Shown: positions 8,381 to 17,100 of the stretch, piece by piece
Layout: each line of letters starts with the position of its first letter
How positions within the stretch are numbered: position 1 is the stretch's first letter
Assembly: GCF_007744675.1 (NCBI RefSeq)
Contig: NZ_CP036269.1
Span: 5,559,546 to 5,623,545 of the forward strand
DNA length: 64,000 nt
Direction of reading: 5' to 3'
Source: Gimesia alba
GTDB taxonomy: Bacteria; Planctomycetota; Planctomycetia; Planctomycetales; Planctomycetaceae
Translations under genes and position numbers: made by a program
Notes under the pieces: model-generated
Seen by the model: the letters and a program-made list of their open reading frames with translations, nothing else
What the model was told of the DNA's origin: nothing
The model's database searches: none

Positions 8381-9745
8381 ATGAAATCACGCGCCGCTTT
8401 GATTGCCCTCGCCCTCCTGTTTCTGATACAGACGCTGATCTGTCCTGTCGCTGCGGAAGAAACCAAAATAATTGCACCGCTGGAACTGCCGAAAGTCGAT
8501 GCTTCGTTTCAGCCGCCCTATTATAGCACGACCTACGAACAGCCCACCGATCCGAAAGAAGGGCAGCTGCAGATTGGCGTGACTTATACGCTGTGGATTC
8601 CCGAAGGTCTCAAAGAAGTCCGCGGGATTATCGTGCATCAGCACGGCTGTGGTTCAGGATCCTGTACGGGGAGTGTGACCGCGGCCCACGATCTACACTG
8701 GCAGGAACTGGCGCGAAAAAACAACTGTGCCCTGCTCGGCCCCAGCTTTCATCAGGCCAAAGAACAAAACTGCCGCCTGTGGTGTGATCCTCGGAACGGC
8801 TCGAACAAAGTCTTTATCGAATCGCTGAAAAAACTGGCGAAGCTCTCCGGTCACCCTGAAGTCGCAACGGCTCCCTGGTGTCTGTGGGGGCATTCGGGGG
8901 GCGGGTTCTGGTCGAGCCTGATGCAGATGCAATACCCCGAACGGATTGTCGCAATCTGGTTTCAGTCGGGAACCGCCTTTGGCTACTGGACCAAGGGAGA
9001 AATCCCAGCTCCGGAAATTCCCGAAGCAGCGATGCAAATTCCAATGATGGCCAATCCCGGCCTGAAAGAAAAAGGCCACGAACGCTTCCGCCGCGCCTGG
9101 GATGGCAGCCTGGCGATGTTTAAAGCCTACCGCGCTAAAGGCGCCCCGATCGGCTTTGCCCCCGATCCTAAAACAGGACACGAAACCGGTGACTCGCGTT
9201 ATCTGGCGATCCCCTTCTTTAACGCCTGCCTGCAAATGCGTCTGCCGGAGAAAGTGGGCGCGCCTTTGAAAACCGTCAAAGTCAGCGATGGCTGGCTGGC
9301 GCCGCTGAACAGCGAAGAGACGCCGGTTCCTTTTGCGGAATACAAGGGAGACAAAGCGACCGCCGTCTGGCTGCCGAACAAGACCGTCGCGATGGCCTGG
9401 CTCGACTTCGTCAAAACGGGTGCCACCAAAGACACCACGCCGCCACCGGCACCGACCAACGTCAAAGTCGATTCTTCCACGGGCACCATCACTTGGACCG
9501 CACCAACCGACTTCGAAAGCGGCATTCAATCATTCGTAATTGAACGGGACGGCAACCAGATCGGCCAGCTTCCCGAAAAGCCAACCAACCGTTTCGGCCG
9601 CCCGCTGTTTCAGGGGATGAGCTACGGGGATACGCCGGTGCTGCCGCTGTTGAAATTCCAGTTCGTCGACAAGACGGCGGAAAACGGAAAGCAGTACCAG
9701 TATCGTGTGAAAGCGGTCAATACAGCGGGACTGCAATCGAAGTAG
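8381..9745 (+). CDS. Secreted alpha/beta hydrolase with C-terminal fibronectin III-like domain
   Basis: 454 residues with a signal peptide (about 1-25). The central hydrolase domain has a nucleophile elbow GHSGGG with Ser172 and an upstream VHQHGCGSGSC segment that may form the oxyanion hole. Several Cys residues (90, 95, 131, 135) could form disulfides outside the cytoplasm. From about residue 350 a PPAPTNVKVDSSTGTITWTAP stretch starts a fibronectin type III-like domain, usual in secreted polymer-acting enzymes. The esterase or peptidase substrate is unknown. ATG 8381 starts directly before the signal peptide; no strong Shine-Dalgarno is seen. The gene is followed at once by the left inverted-repeat arm, whose outer end starts 8 bases after the stop. 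Confidence 0.85.
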   Translation: MKSRAALIALALLFLIQTLICPVAAEETKIIAPLELPKVDASFQPPYYSTTYEQPTDPKEGQLQIGVTYTLWIPEGLKEVRGIIVHQHGCGSGSCTGSVTAAHDLHWQELARKNNCALLGPSFHQAKEQNCRLWCDPRNGSNKVFIESLKKLAKLSGHPEVATAPWCLWGHSGGGFWSSLMQMQYPERIVAIWFQSGTAFGYWTKGEIPAPEIPEAAMQIPMMANPGLKEKGHERFRRAWDGSLAMFKAYRAKGAPIGFAPDPKTGHETGDSRYLAIPFFNACLQMRLPEKVGAPLKTVKVSDGWLAPLNSEETPVPFAEYKGDKATAVWLPNKTVAMAWLDFVKTGATKDTTPPPAPTNVKVDSSTGTITWTAPTDFESGIQSFVIERDGNQIGQLPEKPTNRFGRPLFQGMSYGDTPVLPLLKFQFVDKTAENGKQYQYRVKAVNTAGLQSK

Positions 9746-9752
9746 TTTTGTG

Positions 9753-10084
9753 GCTACCACGAAAGGCACGAAACCACACGAAAACTGATTCTATAAATTG
9801 GTAGTAAACTACAAAAAACAGACGAAACTCAAATAAAAAGGGTGGCACTGTTGGCTTGCCCAACAGTGTTTAGAGTGACTCAATTAATTTAATGCTCCCC
9901 ATACTTATTTATTTGATTGGTTAGTTATTTTGAGTTTGAGTCTCAGACTAAACCTGAAATTGATGCGGGATGCAATCTTGTAAATTGACTCCAGCACGAC
10001 TGAAAATGGTTTAAAATATAAGGTGAATTTAGTAAGGGACGATTGATATTACACCCACTGTTGGACGAGCCAACAGTGCCACCC
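9753..10084 (+). repeat. Left arm of a 332-bp inverted repeat
   Basis: From GCTACCACGAAAGGCACG to GTGCCACCC. The same sequence, reverse-complemented and about 95% identical by eye, is at 11776-12107. The outer 87 bases (with ACCACGAAA and CACGAAA units and GGTAGTAAACTAC) and the inner 245-bp MITE-like element are both duplicated. Homology stops shortly after 10084 on the inner side. Together the arms bracket the LRR gene. Confidence 0.93.
9840..10084. mobile_element. 245-bp MITE-like element, copy 1
   Basis: The element starts GGGTGGCACTGTTGG and ends CCAACAGTGCCACCC, which are exact 15-bp terminal inverted repeats. Each end also folds on itself: CACTGTTGG (9846-9854) with CCAACAGTG (9860-9868), and CACTGTTGG (10056-10064) with CCAACAGTG (10070-10078). 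The interior is AT-rich and has no open frame of note. Short length, hairpin ends and no coding capacity fit a non-autonomous element or a paired REP (BIME/REPIN-like) unit. No target duplication is evident. Confidence 0.75.
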
Positions 10085-10255
10085 AACCGACAAATAACAA
10101 AAGCGTTTCGAATTAAAGAAATTGGGATGGCGCGATGTTGTCGTAGAGGCAGTGCCTGTGTGCCTGCCTGGTGACATTCCTTCTCAGATCACTCCTGCAA
10201 TGGAACCAGAAAAAATCCTGGTACGCTTAAATATTAAACAGAAATTTATTTTTTC

Positions 10256-11605
10256 ATGTCAAATAATAAAGCTTATCAGGAAGCAGAACAGGCCATTCAA
10301 CAGGCGATCATCGATGAAGAAAAAGAGCTTGACCTGTGTGGTCTGGATCTGACAGAAATCCCGAAATCACTCACAGAACTGACTCAATTGTCTGAACTTG
10401 ACCTGAGTGGTAACTGTTTGAAATCGTTGCCGGAATCGCTCGGTGCACTCACCCAACTGACAGAACTAAATCTGTGTTTTAATGAATTAGGAATACTCCC
10501 CGATTCCCTGGCGAACCTGACGCATCTAAATCGACTGATTCTGTCCTCCAATCATCTAACGTCTGTTCCTGAATCAATCGGAAAACTCAACCGATTAAAG
10601 GAACTTTATCTGGGAGGAAACCAGATCTCTGCCCTGCCGGAATGGATTGGCAATTTCTCTGAATTGAAGTGCCTGGAGATAAACGGGAATCAGATCACTG
10701 AGCTACCGACAACGATAGGCCAGCTTTCGCAATTAAAATGTCTCTCTCTCAATGAAAATCATCTTACATCACTTCCGGTAGAAATTGGCCAGCTTGGTAA
10801 TCTGGTAGCTTTGTCTGTCACCGAAAACTTATTGAATTCCTTACCAGACTCAATAGGACTGCTGTCTCATCTGGAGGATTTTCGAGTCTCCGTCAACCAC
10901 TTGACGATGCTGCCAGAATCGATAGGAGACCTGGCGCGACTAATCGCATTAGACATAGATCGGAATCAGTTCCGTACATTACCGGAATCGCTGGGTCAAC
11001 TGAGTCAGTTACAGAGCCTTTCTCTGTTTGAAAACCAGTTAACATCTTTGCCAGATTCGTTGGGACAACTCACCCGTTTGAAAGCATTGGCAGCGTCTGT
11101 CAATGAATTAACATCATTGCCGGATTCCATCGGTGAACTGCAACAGCTGGAAGAAATGCAAGTAAGCAATAATCAACTATCTGCTTTACCTGACTCCATA
11201 GAAAAACTGTCGCGGCTTTATTACATACGTATCGAACAGAATCAGTTTTCAGCTTTTCCAGAAATTCTTTGTCGACTCTCCCAACTGACACACATTTATC
11301 TATCCGACAATCAACTGACTTCCCTGCCAGAGACACTCGGTCAATTAACTCAATTATTTCTATTAGATGTCAGTAACAACCAAATCACGGAATTACCTCA
11401 ATCGTTCGAGAAGCTGGTCGGACTCACTGTGTTGAATCTGGATAATAATCAGTTGAGCGCTTTGCCCGATTCACTCGGTTGTTTCGAAGAGTTATCTGAA
11501 TTAACCGTATCCAATAACCAACTCACCTCGTTGCCTGATTCTCTGAAAAAACTGAAACAGCTGGAAGAATTGAACACAAAAGGCAATCCTTTGAAATCGC
11601 CTTAA
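10256..11605 (+). CDS. Leucine-rich repeat protein, cytoplasmic
   Basis: 449 residues built almost wholly of LRRs. After an N-terminal cap (KELDLCGLDLTEIPKSL) come 17 full repeats plus one partial, each exactly 23 residues, of the form LxxLxxLxLxxNxLxxLPxSIGx. This is the SDS22/plant-like class seen in front of ROCO GTPase domains, but no Roc, COR, kinase, TIR or other effector domain follows; the protein ends in the last repeat (GNPLKSP). There is no signal peptide or membrane helix, so it is probably a cytoplasmic binding scaffold. No good Shine-Dalgarno precedes ATG 10256. Codon use is more AT-rich than in the neighbours, with frequent TTA/ATT. It lies between two long inverted repeats, which suggests acquisition or mobilisation as a unit. 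The ligand is unknown. Confidence 0.9.
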   Translation: MSNNKAYQEAEQAIQQAIIDEEKELDLCGLDLTEIPKSLTELTQLSELDLSGNCLKSLPESLGALTQLTELNLCFNELGILPDSLANLTHLNRLILSSNHLTSVPESIGKLNRLKELYLGGNQISALPEWIGNFSELKCLEINGNQITELPTTIGQLSQLKCLSLNENHLTSLPVEIGQLGNLVALSVTENLLNSLPDSIGLLSHLEDFRVSVNHLTMLPESIGDLARLIALDIDRNQFRTLPESLGQLSQLQSLSLFENQLTSLPDSLGQLTRLKALAASVNELTSLPDSIGELQQLEEMQVSNNQLSALPDSIEKLSRLYYIRIEQNQFSAFPEILCRLSQLTHIYLSDNQLTSLPETLGQLTQLFLLDVSNNQITELPQSFEKLVGLTVLNLDNNQLSALPDSLGCFEELSELTVSNNQLTSLPDSLKKLKQLEELNTKGNPLKSP

Positions 11606-11775
11606 GCTTTCCATTCTTGGATTATGCTCTTCTTTCAACTCTTCAAGATTTTCCTACCGGTAAAATCGAAAGCACTTAAAAACGGATTGCAGAGGCTCTC
11701 CCATTTGTCGGCCTGCGGTATCGATGTGGAATGCGGAAGGTTGTGCGAAGTTTTCTCTGATTCCCTCGTTCGGCT

Positions 11776-12020
11776 GGGTGGCACTGTTGGCTCGTCCAAC
11801 AGTGAGGGTAATATCAATCGTCCCTTACTAAATTCACCTTTTATTTTAAACCATTTTCAGTCGTGCTGGAGTCAATTTACAAGATTGCATCCCGCATCAA
11901 TTTCAGGTTTAGTCTGAGACTCAAACTCAAAATAACTAACCAATCAAATAAATGAGTGTGGGGAGCATCAAATTAATTGAGTCACTCTAAACACTGTTGG
12001 GCAAGCCAACAGTGCCACCC
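11776..12020. mobile_element. 245-bp MITE-like element, copy 2
   Basis: Same structure as copy 1 in opposite orientation: ends GGGTGGCACTGTTGG and CCAACAGTGCCACCC, each with an internal hairpin of CACTGTTGG and CCAACAGTG. The length is also exactly 245 bases. Identity with copy 1 is high across the AT-rich core, pointing to recent duplication or gene conversion. Confidence 0.75.
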
Positions 12021-12107
12021 TTTTTTATTTGAGTCTCATCTGTTTTTTGTAGTTTACTACCAATTCACAGAATCATTTTTCGTGCTTTTCGTGTCTTTCG
12101 TGGTAGC
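11776..12107 (-). repeat. Right arm of the 332-bp inverted repeat
   Basis: Reverse complement of 9753-10084 with the same length by my alignment. Differences are scattered single bases (for example ATAAAAGG for ATATAAGG, and TTACCCTCACTG for TTACACCCACTG). The outer boundary is the GGTAGC at 12102-12107 and the inner boundary the GGGTGGCACTG at 11776. Confidence 0.93.
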
Positions 12108-12721
12108 AAATGAAATGACGTGCCATGTGTTTCGGTTCTGTATGTTTATCTGGGGTCGTCCGAGGGATATCTGGTAGGATTCTCTCTCATGTCATACTCA
12201 CTGTTGGTAAACCAACAGTCTCACCAGCTTGGGGTCATTTTCCCGTTTCGATGTTGTTTCATCATGACAGGGATTTCGTGATCCCGGATTTGTTCGGTGG
12301 ATTCTTTTCAACGGCGTGAGGGAGTCAACAGAAAATGGAAATTGTTTGTACGGGAACCTGTGCCGAGCAGCTGTCCATGGAAGACGGGAGACGTCCCAAG
12401 TGGCGCAGAAGTGCGCCGAAGTGTGTCGACCCGCATAAGTTTCAGCCCGCGATTTTTTGAAAAATGGCTGAAACCAGCGAGTTTTATAGTACTCATTATC
12501 TCAGCATGCCGTTTTTTCACCTGAAACGATGGTGCTCATTCGCGCGCGCGACACACAAGGGAGCAGTTTTCGTTTATGCGGCGCGGCGTCAAGAGCGAGT
12601 TTATTCAGTTCCGGAGATATTGATGCACTGGTGTTGGATGTTCCACAAATGCAGAAACCCTAGACACAAATCGATTGCTGGTTCAAAAACGGTGGCTAGC
12701 GCCATTCCGCTCATAATTCTA
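12108..12721. other. Non-coding region right of the inverted repeat
   Basis: About 600 bases with no gene I can support. It contains a related hairpin at 12200-12219, small palindromes such as GGGAT/ATCCC near 12270, a stem TTTCAGCC/GGCTGAAA near 12443-12476, and a short CG-alternating stretch (CGCGCGCG near 12541). Open frames here show no family features. Confidence 0.5.
12200..12219. repeat. Third ACTGTTGGT/ACCAACAGT hairpin
   Basis: A perfect 9-bp palindrome, ACTGTTGGT (12200-12208) and ACCAACAGT (12211-12219), with a 2-base loop. The core ACTGTTGG is the same as in the hairpins that end both MITE-like elements, so it is probably a solo unit of the same repeat family. Confidence 0.7.
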
Positions 12722-13693
12722 TTACTCGCCGGGGTATTTGTCCCAGCGGTAGGCGAGTTTGGAGTTTTTCCAGAAGACTTTGTCGAGAGCCGACTGGCCT
12801 TTGTCCTGCAGGTAGTCGACGAGGATTTTCTGCAGCGTGACATAGTCGGCGGCGCGTTCGGAAACGGGCCAGTTACTGCCGAAGATCATGCGGTCGACGC
12901 CGATCTGTTTCCAGATCACGTCCAGCGTGGGGCGGTAATAGTCCACGTCGGCGGGAACGTTGTCCGGACGATGACGAGAGGCGCCTTCGACCAGTGCGGA
13001 GATTTTAACGAAGACCTGTTTCTGATCGGAAAGGGCTTCCATATAACGTTTCCACTCGGGATCGATTTCCTCTCCCTTGATCACGACGTTGCCGATATGG
13101 TCAACGACGATGCGCAGATCGGGAACTTTTTCCGCGAGGCGGCGGGCACCGTCGAGTGTGACGGGACCGCCGTTCAGATCGACCTGCAGTCCCATGTCGG
13201 CCATGAGTTTCATGTCATCAATGAACTGGTTCTGAGACAAGCCGGGTTCGAGCAGATTGTAATTAACACGGATGCCTTTATAGATCGGATTTTTCGCAAA
13301 GCGTTTGAGATGCGTGCGGAACATGGGATCGCCGGGCGTCAGGCGGCCGACAAAGCCGATGATGACCGGATTCTCTTTCGCCAGATCCAGAATCCACTGG
13401 TTGTCTTCGACCAGTTTGCTGGCTTCCACGATCACGGTCGCGTTGACCGGCTGGTACTTTTTCAATTCGATAAAATGTTTCGGGAGGACGGTGCGATACA
13501 GAGAAGATCCCTTGCTCGGCCAAGGGACGCCTTCGGGGCGCGTGGGATCGTAGAAATGCGTATGTGTGTCAACAACTTTCGCAGGGAGTTTCACCGGGGG
13601 CGTTTTCTCGGCACTCAAACTGATTCCGGTCTGGGCGGCAACCAGACCTGCCGATGCGGTTTTGATAAAGGTACGACGATCGATATTTTGCAT
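12722..13693 (-). CDS. Amidohydrolase-2 family protein with Tat-type signal
   Basis: 323 residues. The N-terminus has a twin-arginine motif (DRRTFIKTASAGLVAA) consistent with Tat export. The metal-dependent hydrolase fold is marked by VVDTHTHFYDP with the HxH metal ligands, VDHIGNVV with a further His, and FGSNWPVS near the C-terminus. The family includes decarboxylases and lactonases (for example 4-sulfomuconolactone or L-rhamnono-lactone hydrolases); the substrate is unknown. The start is supported by GGAA about 7 bases upstream. It is transcribed away from the LRR region and is monocistronic. Confidence 0.9.
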   Translation of the reverse strand: MQNIDRRTFIKTASAGLVAAQTGISLSAEKTPPVKLPAKVVDTHTHFYDPTRPEGVPWPSKGSSLYRTVLPKHFIELKKYQPVNATVIVEASKLVEDNQWILDLAKENPVIIGFVGRLTPGDPMFRTHLKRFAKNPIYKGIRVNYNLLEPGLSQNQFIDDMKLMADMGLQVDLNGGPVTLDGARRLAEKVPDLRIVVDHIGNVVIKGEEIDPEWKRYMEALSDQKQVFVKISALVEGASRHRPDNVPADVDYYRPTLDVIWKQIGVDRMIFGSNWPVSERAADYVTLQKILVDYLQDKGQSALDKVFWKNSKLAYRWDKYPGE

Positions 13694-13945
13694 GATGCTG
13701 TTCCTCTGCGCAGACGATTTCTACTATGACAATGTTGACTATTTTAGAATACCAGATTTTTCACAGTCTGCTAGATCTATCTATCTTTACAATAAAATAC
13801 CCGATTGGAGGGGGAAATTGAATCGCACTTCCCTTTATGGGCTGTTTTTGCTAATTTTCACGCACTGTGTATCTTTCCTTCGCTCATTTTGAGACAAGTG
13901 TTGCCAGGATCGGCAACGAACAAATTCAACGGACTTGATATTGTG

Positions 13946-15625
13946 ATGCCCGAGTCAGATGACCTCAACTCGAGTTTGAATCGTCGTGAACCACTGCCTT
14001 CCGAATCGGAGACAGAGGAACGTATTCACAGCGAAATGGAAGAAACCGAGGTTGGATCGTCTCTCGAATCTGACTGGGACAGCGACGATCTGCAAGACGA
14101 GATCGAAAGCTTTGATCTCTCGTTCAAATTTGAAGACTTTGCCCCGGTCTGGATGCAGAAACTCAAGTCGCTGTATGGCACCGATCCCGAATGGTCGCTG
14201 GCTTCGACAGTTGGTGCGGTAGCCATCATTCTGACCGTACTGCTGTTACTGGCGATGCCCGAGGATCATGTTAAAAACGTGGCTGATGCCATTATTCCCC
14301 CTGAACCGGAAGTCGTTGCCAGTCTGCCTGATACGACGTTAATCGACACACGCGTTAGCGTTGAACCGGATGTCTCCTTGCCTGTCGTCGAACTGGAAAC
14401 AGAGCCGCTGTATGTTTCGTTTGGAGAACTAACCGATGCCTTTTCGGGAATCGCAGCACGTGAAGAAACACCAATGCGACCTGAGCTGCCGACGGCTGCT
14501 CCCTCGCTGGTGATGGACGTGCAGAAAATTCTCATTATTGAACGGGAGCTGCTGGACCCGGCGATAGATGATGCGTTTTTTGTAGAAGCACAGCCATCGT
14601 CGACGGAAGTGCCTGGTCAGCTTGAGCCATCAGAACGACTGCTGTTTGATCAAAGCTGGCGCCTAATAGATCTGGCCCGCGCAGAGACACAGCCCCAACA
14701 GGTCATTCGCCCGACACTGTACCACGAACGCTTTCCCGGCGGAGAACATCTGCAGGTAGGGCAAGAGCAGCCACTCGACCGAAGTCAGCTTGATCGGCTC
14801 ACACGGGTGAGTGCCCCTCAAGCGGAAGAACAGCTCGATATCGAAATACAAAAACAGGTTCCGCAGCAAGGCACAGTGCAGAACCTGCTGACATATTCCA
14901 TTCTGGTCACCAACCGGGGGACGAGACCCGCCTATGATGTGCGTGTGGACGAGACCATTTCCCCAGCCGCCAGCCTGGTGGATCTCTCACCGCCGGCGGA
15001 CGTTGATCAAAATCATCTGCACTGGAAGATTGCGAGACTGGACCCTGATGAAGAACGCGAGCTGCAGGTTAAGGTCTTTCTGGATCAGGCGGGGAGCGTG
15101 AAAACGAATTCGGAAATCAAACTGGTTTCGAATGTGGCAAGTTCGACGGAAATCTCGAATCCACAAGTTGAGCTTAAGGTTCAAGTGCCTGAAGTCGTCA
15201 GCGAGGGCGATGTCTTCCCACTCGATTTGATCATTCATAATCAGGGACGTCTGAGCCAGGAACAGATCCGATTGGATCTGGATCTGCCGGAAGGACTGGA
15301 ACACGAGGCAGGACGTCAACTGACGCTGAAGATTGATCAACTGGCAGCCGGTGAATCACGAACGCTACGAGCGCGCGTGAAAGCAGTCAAACCCGGCAAT
15401 GTGAAATCGCAGGCGCAGCTGGTTTCTCAAGATATTTCGCTGGATGTAGAGGTATGGGACCAGACGATTCTGGCGAAGCAAATTACCCCCAAACCGACAC
15501 CAGTGCCTCAGCCGAAGAAAACGACTCCGGCCACTCCCCCTGCCCCGGTACAGCCCGGCCCTGTGCAGTCCTGCCCCTGCCAGCCACAGCCGATCTATCT
15601 GCCTGTGCTCTATCTGTATCCCTGA
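13946..15625 (+). CDS. Single-pass membrane protein with DUF11/CARDB-like repeats
   Basis: About 559 residues. An acidic cytoplasmic N-terminus (1-80) is followed by one transmembrane helix (about 86-104) and a long outer part. The outer part has a beta-sandwich domain reading LLTYSILVTNRGTRPAYDVRV, with the later KIARLDPDEERELQVKVF, which is typical of DUF11, and a second similar unit (VFPLDLIIHNQG with ALPGLE-type DLPEGLEHEAG). The tail is Pro-rich with a CPC motif. DUF11 domains occur in planctomycete surface proteins; a structural or adhesive role is inferred. I start at ATG 13946; upstream in-frame codons to 13805 lie in AT-rich promoter-like DNA and code for an unlikely hydrophobic lead. 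Confidence in the start is moderate. Confidence 0.75.
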   Translation: MPESDDLNSSLNRREPLPSESETEERIHSEMEETEVGSSLESDWDSDDLQDEIESFDLSFKFEDFAPVWMQKLKSLYGTDPEWSLASTVGAVAIILTVLLLLAMPEDHVKNVADAIIPPEPEVVASLPDTTLIDTRVSVEPDVSLPVVELETEPLYVSFGELTDAFSGIAAREETPMRPELPTAAPSLVMDVQKILIIERELLDPAIDDAFFVEAQPSSTEVPGQLEPSERLLFDQSWRLIDLARAETQPQQVIRPTLYHERFPGGEHLQVGQEQPLDRSQLDRLTRVSAPQAEEQLDIEIQKQVPQQGTVQNLLTYSILVTNRGTRPAYDVRVDETISPAASLVDLSPPADVDQNHLHWKIARLDPDEERELQVKVFLDQAGSVKTNSEIKLVSNVASSTEISNPQVELKVQVPEVVSEGDVFPLDLIIHNQGRLSQEQIRLDLDLPEGLEHEAGRQLTLKIDQLAAGESRTLRARVKAVKPGNVKSQAQLVSQDISLDVEVWDQTILAKQITPKPTPVPQPKKTTPATPPAPVQPGPVQSCPCQPQPIYLPVLYLYP

Positions 15626-15694
15626 GACGGTTCCCGGGAATTCGTTCAGAACAGCTCATAAACTGTACTTGAATTCGCCGAGGCATTCCCGATG

Positions 15695-15721
15695 ATCTTA
15701 CACAATCGGCGTTTGTAAGAT
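15695..15721. other. Hairpin after the DUF11-like gene
   Basis: A perfect 8-bp stem, ATCTTACA (15695-15702) and TGTAAGAT (15714-15721), lies about 70 bases after the stop codon. No T-run follows, so it is a weak terminator candidate or a regulatory palindrome in front of the DUF6807 operon. Confidence 0.4.
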
Positions 15722-15810
15722 TGCAAGTCCCTTCAATAAGTGAGTAGCATAGAGATGATCCATTTACCGGCTCATGCCGAGGATTTTCTCCCCTTGCCTG
15801 AGAGATTCAG

Positions 15811-17082
15811 ATGAATTCATTGCCCCACTGTGCTCGATTCTTATTACTGATGCTGGTGTTCTGTTTCATTGGAATTCCGGCTACCCTGCATGCGGCCGAT
15901 TCCACGCTGGGCCAGATCACCATCCAAAACGATTCACAGGCGATGGAAAATGAACCGGTGTTTGTGACGCTGCCTGAAACCGGGTTGGCTCAAGACGCGG
16001 TTTACCTTGTGGAAACTTCGGGTTCGAATTCACAGAAGATTCCCGCACAGATTGAAAAGCGACCATCGGCGGCAGATCGGCTCTGGTTCATTCCGCCGGG
16101 CAAGACAGCCGCTGGGACCAAACGGGTGTTTGATTTAAAAGCGGGGCAACTTGACGTCAAAAACAAGGTCACGATCAAAGATACCGGGAAGGCGTACCAG
16201 ATGCGGGTCGGAGAGCGTCCGGTTTTAAATTACAACTATAAACACATTCCGGCGCCTGATTCACTCGATCCGCTCTATGGACGCAGTGCCCACATTCATC
16301 CGATCTGGACGCCCGGCGGAAAGATTGTCTCTGACGAATTCCCTCCCGATCACGCGCATCAGAGTGGTCAGTTCCTGGCTTATACCAAAGCGGAATTCGA
16401 AGGACGGGCGACGAACTTCTGGGAAATCAAAAGTAAAAAAGGCCGCGTTCGTTTTCACAAGCTGATTTCGAAACAGGCAGGTCCCGTCTTTGCAGAATTG
16501 AAAGTAGAGCAGGAACACGTGGACCTGACCGGCCCGGAAGAAAAGCCCGCGCTGATTGAAGTGTGGACGATTCGGGTCTGGAATCAGCCTGGTAAAAAGC
16601 CGGACTTCTGGTTGTATGATATTACTTCAGAAGCCCGTTGCGCTACGGAGAGTGAACTCAAACTCCCCAAGTACCATTATGGCGGGATGGCGATTCGCGG
16701 CGGTCGTGGCTGGTCAAAAGAGAACTGCCGGTTTTTGACATCGAACGGCAAGACGCGCGAGAATGGAAATCACGATCGTTCACGCTGGTGCGATATTTCG
16801 GGAACCGTTGATCAGAAAAAAGGCTGGAGCGGATTTACCATTCTGAGTCATCCTTCCAATTTTCGATTTCCTGAGCCGGTACGAATTCACCCTTCGATGC
16901 CTTACATGGTGTTTACGCCCAGTGCGCTGGGTGACTGGGGGATTGAACCGGGCAAGCCGAACATCAGCCACTATCGTTTTCTGGTTCACGATGGACAGGC
17001 TCATCCGCGCACAGAAACAGTCTGGCAGAATTATGCTCACCCTTCGACCGCCTCGCTCACGTTAAACGCCGAACAGAATTGA
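15811..17082 (+). CDS. Secreted DUF6807 (PmoA-like family) protein
   Basis: 423 residues with a signal peptide (about 1-27, ending HAADS). The body has RSAHIHPIWTPGGKIVSDEF then PPDHAHQSG, and near the C-terminus MPYMVFTPSALGDW followed by HYRFLVHDG. These mark the DUF6807 family (annotated in many planctomycetes as PmoA-like). The conserved His residues suggest a metal or sugar site, but the activity is not established. GAGAG lies upstream of ATG 15811. It is the first gene of a compact operon: the next start is 18 bases after its stop, and the third gene overlaps the second. The operon context suggests breakdown of a small organic compound or carbohydrate (inference). Confidence 0.85.
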   Translation: MNSLPHCARFLLLMLVFCFIGIPATLHAADSTLGQITIQNDSQAMENEPVFVTLPETGLAQDAVYLVETSGSNSQKIPAQIEKRPSAADRLWFIPPGKTAAGTKRVFDLKAGQLDVKNKVTIKDTGKAYQMRVGERPVLNYNYKHIPAPDSLDPLYGRSAHIHPIWTPGGKIVSDEFPPDHAHQSGQFLAYTKAEFEGRATNFWEIKSKKGRVRFHKLISKQAGPVFAELKVEQEHVDLTGPEEKPALIEVWTIRVWNQPGKKPDFWLYDITSEARCATESELKLPKYHYGGMAIRGGRGWSKENCRFLTSNGKTRENGNHDRSRWCDISGTVDQKKGWSGFTILSHPSNFRFPEPVRIHPSMPYMVFTPSALGDWGIEPGKPNISHYRFLVHDGQAHPRTETVWQNYAHPSTASLTLNAEQN

Positions 17083-17100
17083 TTGCGGAAAGTATCAACA

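Noticed and set aside
8693-9529. 278-codon open frame antisense to the alpha/beta hydrolase
   Set aside because: The + strand has a signal peptide, GHSGGG motif and Fn3-like domain; the reverse frame has none.
9753-12107. CRISPR-like or integron-like repeats
   Set aside because: Only two long arms in inverted orientation with no regular spacer pattern and no cas or integrase gene.
12464-13729. Long open frame on the + strand
   Set aside because: It is antisense to the amidohydrolase gene, whose protein has clear motifs and a Tat signal.
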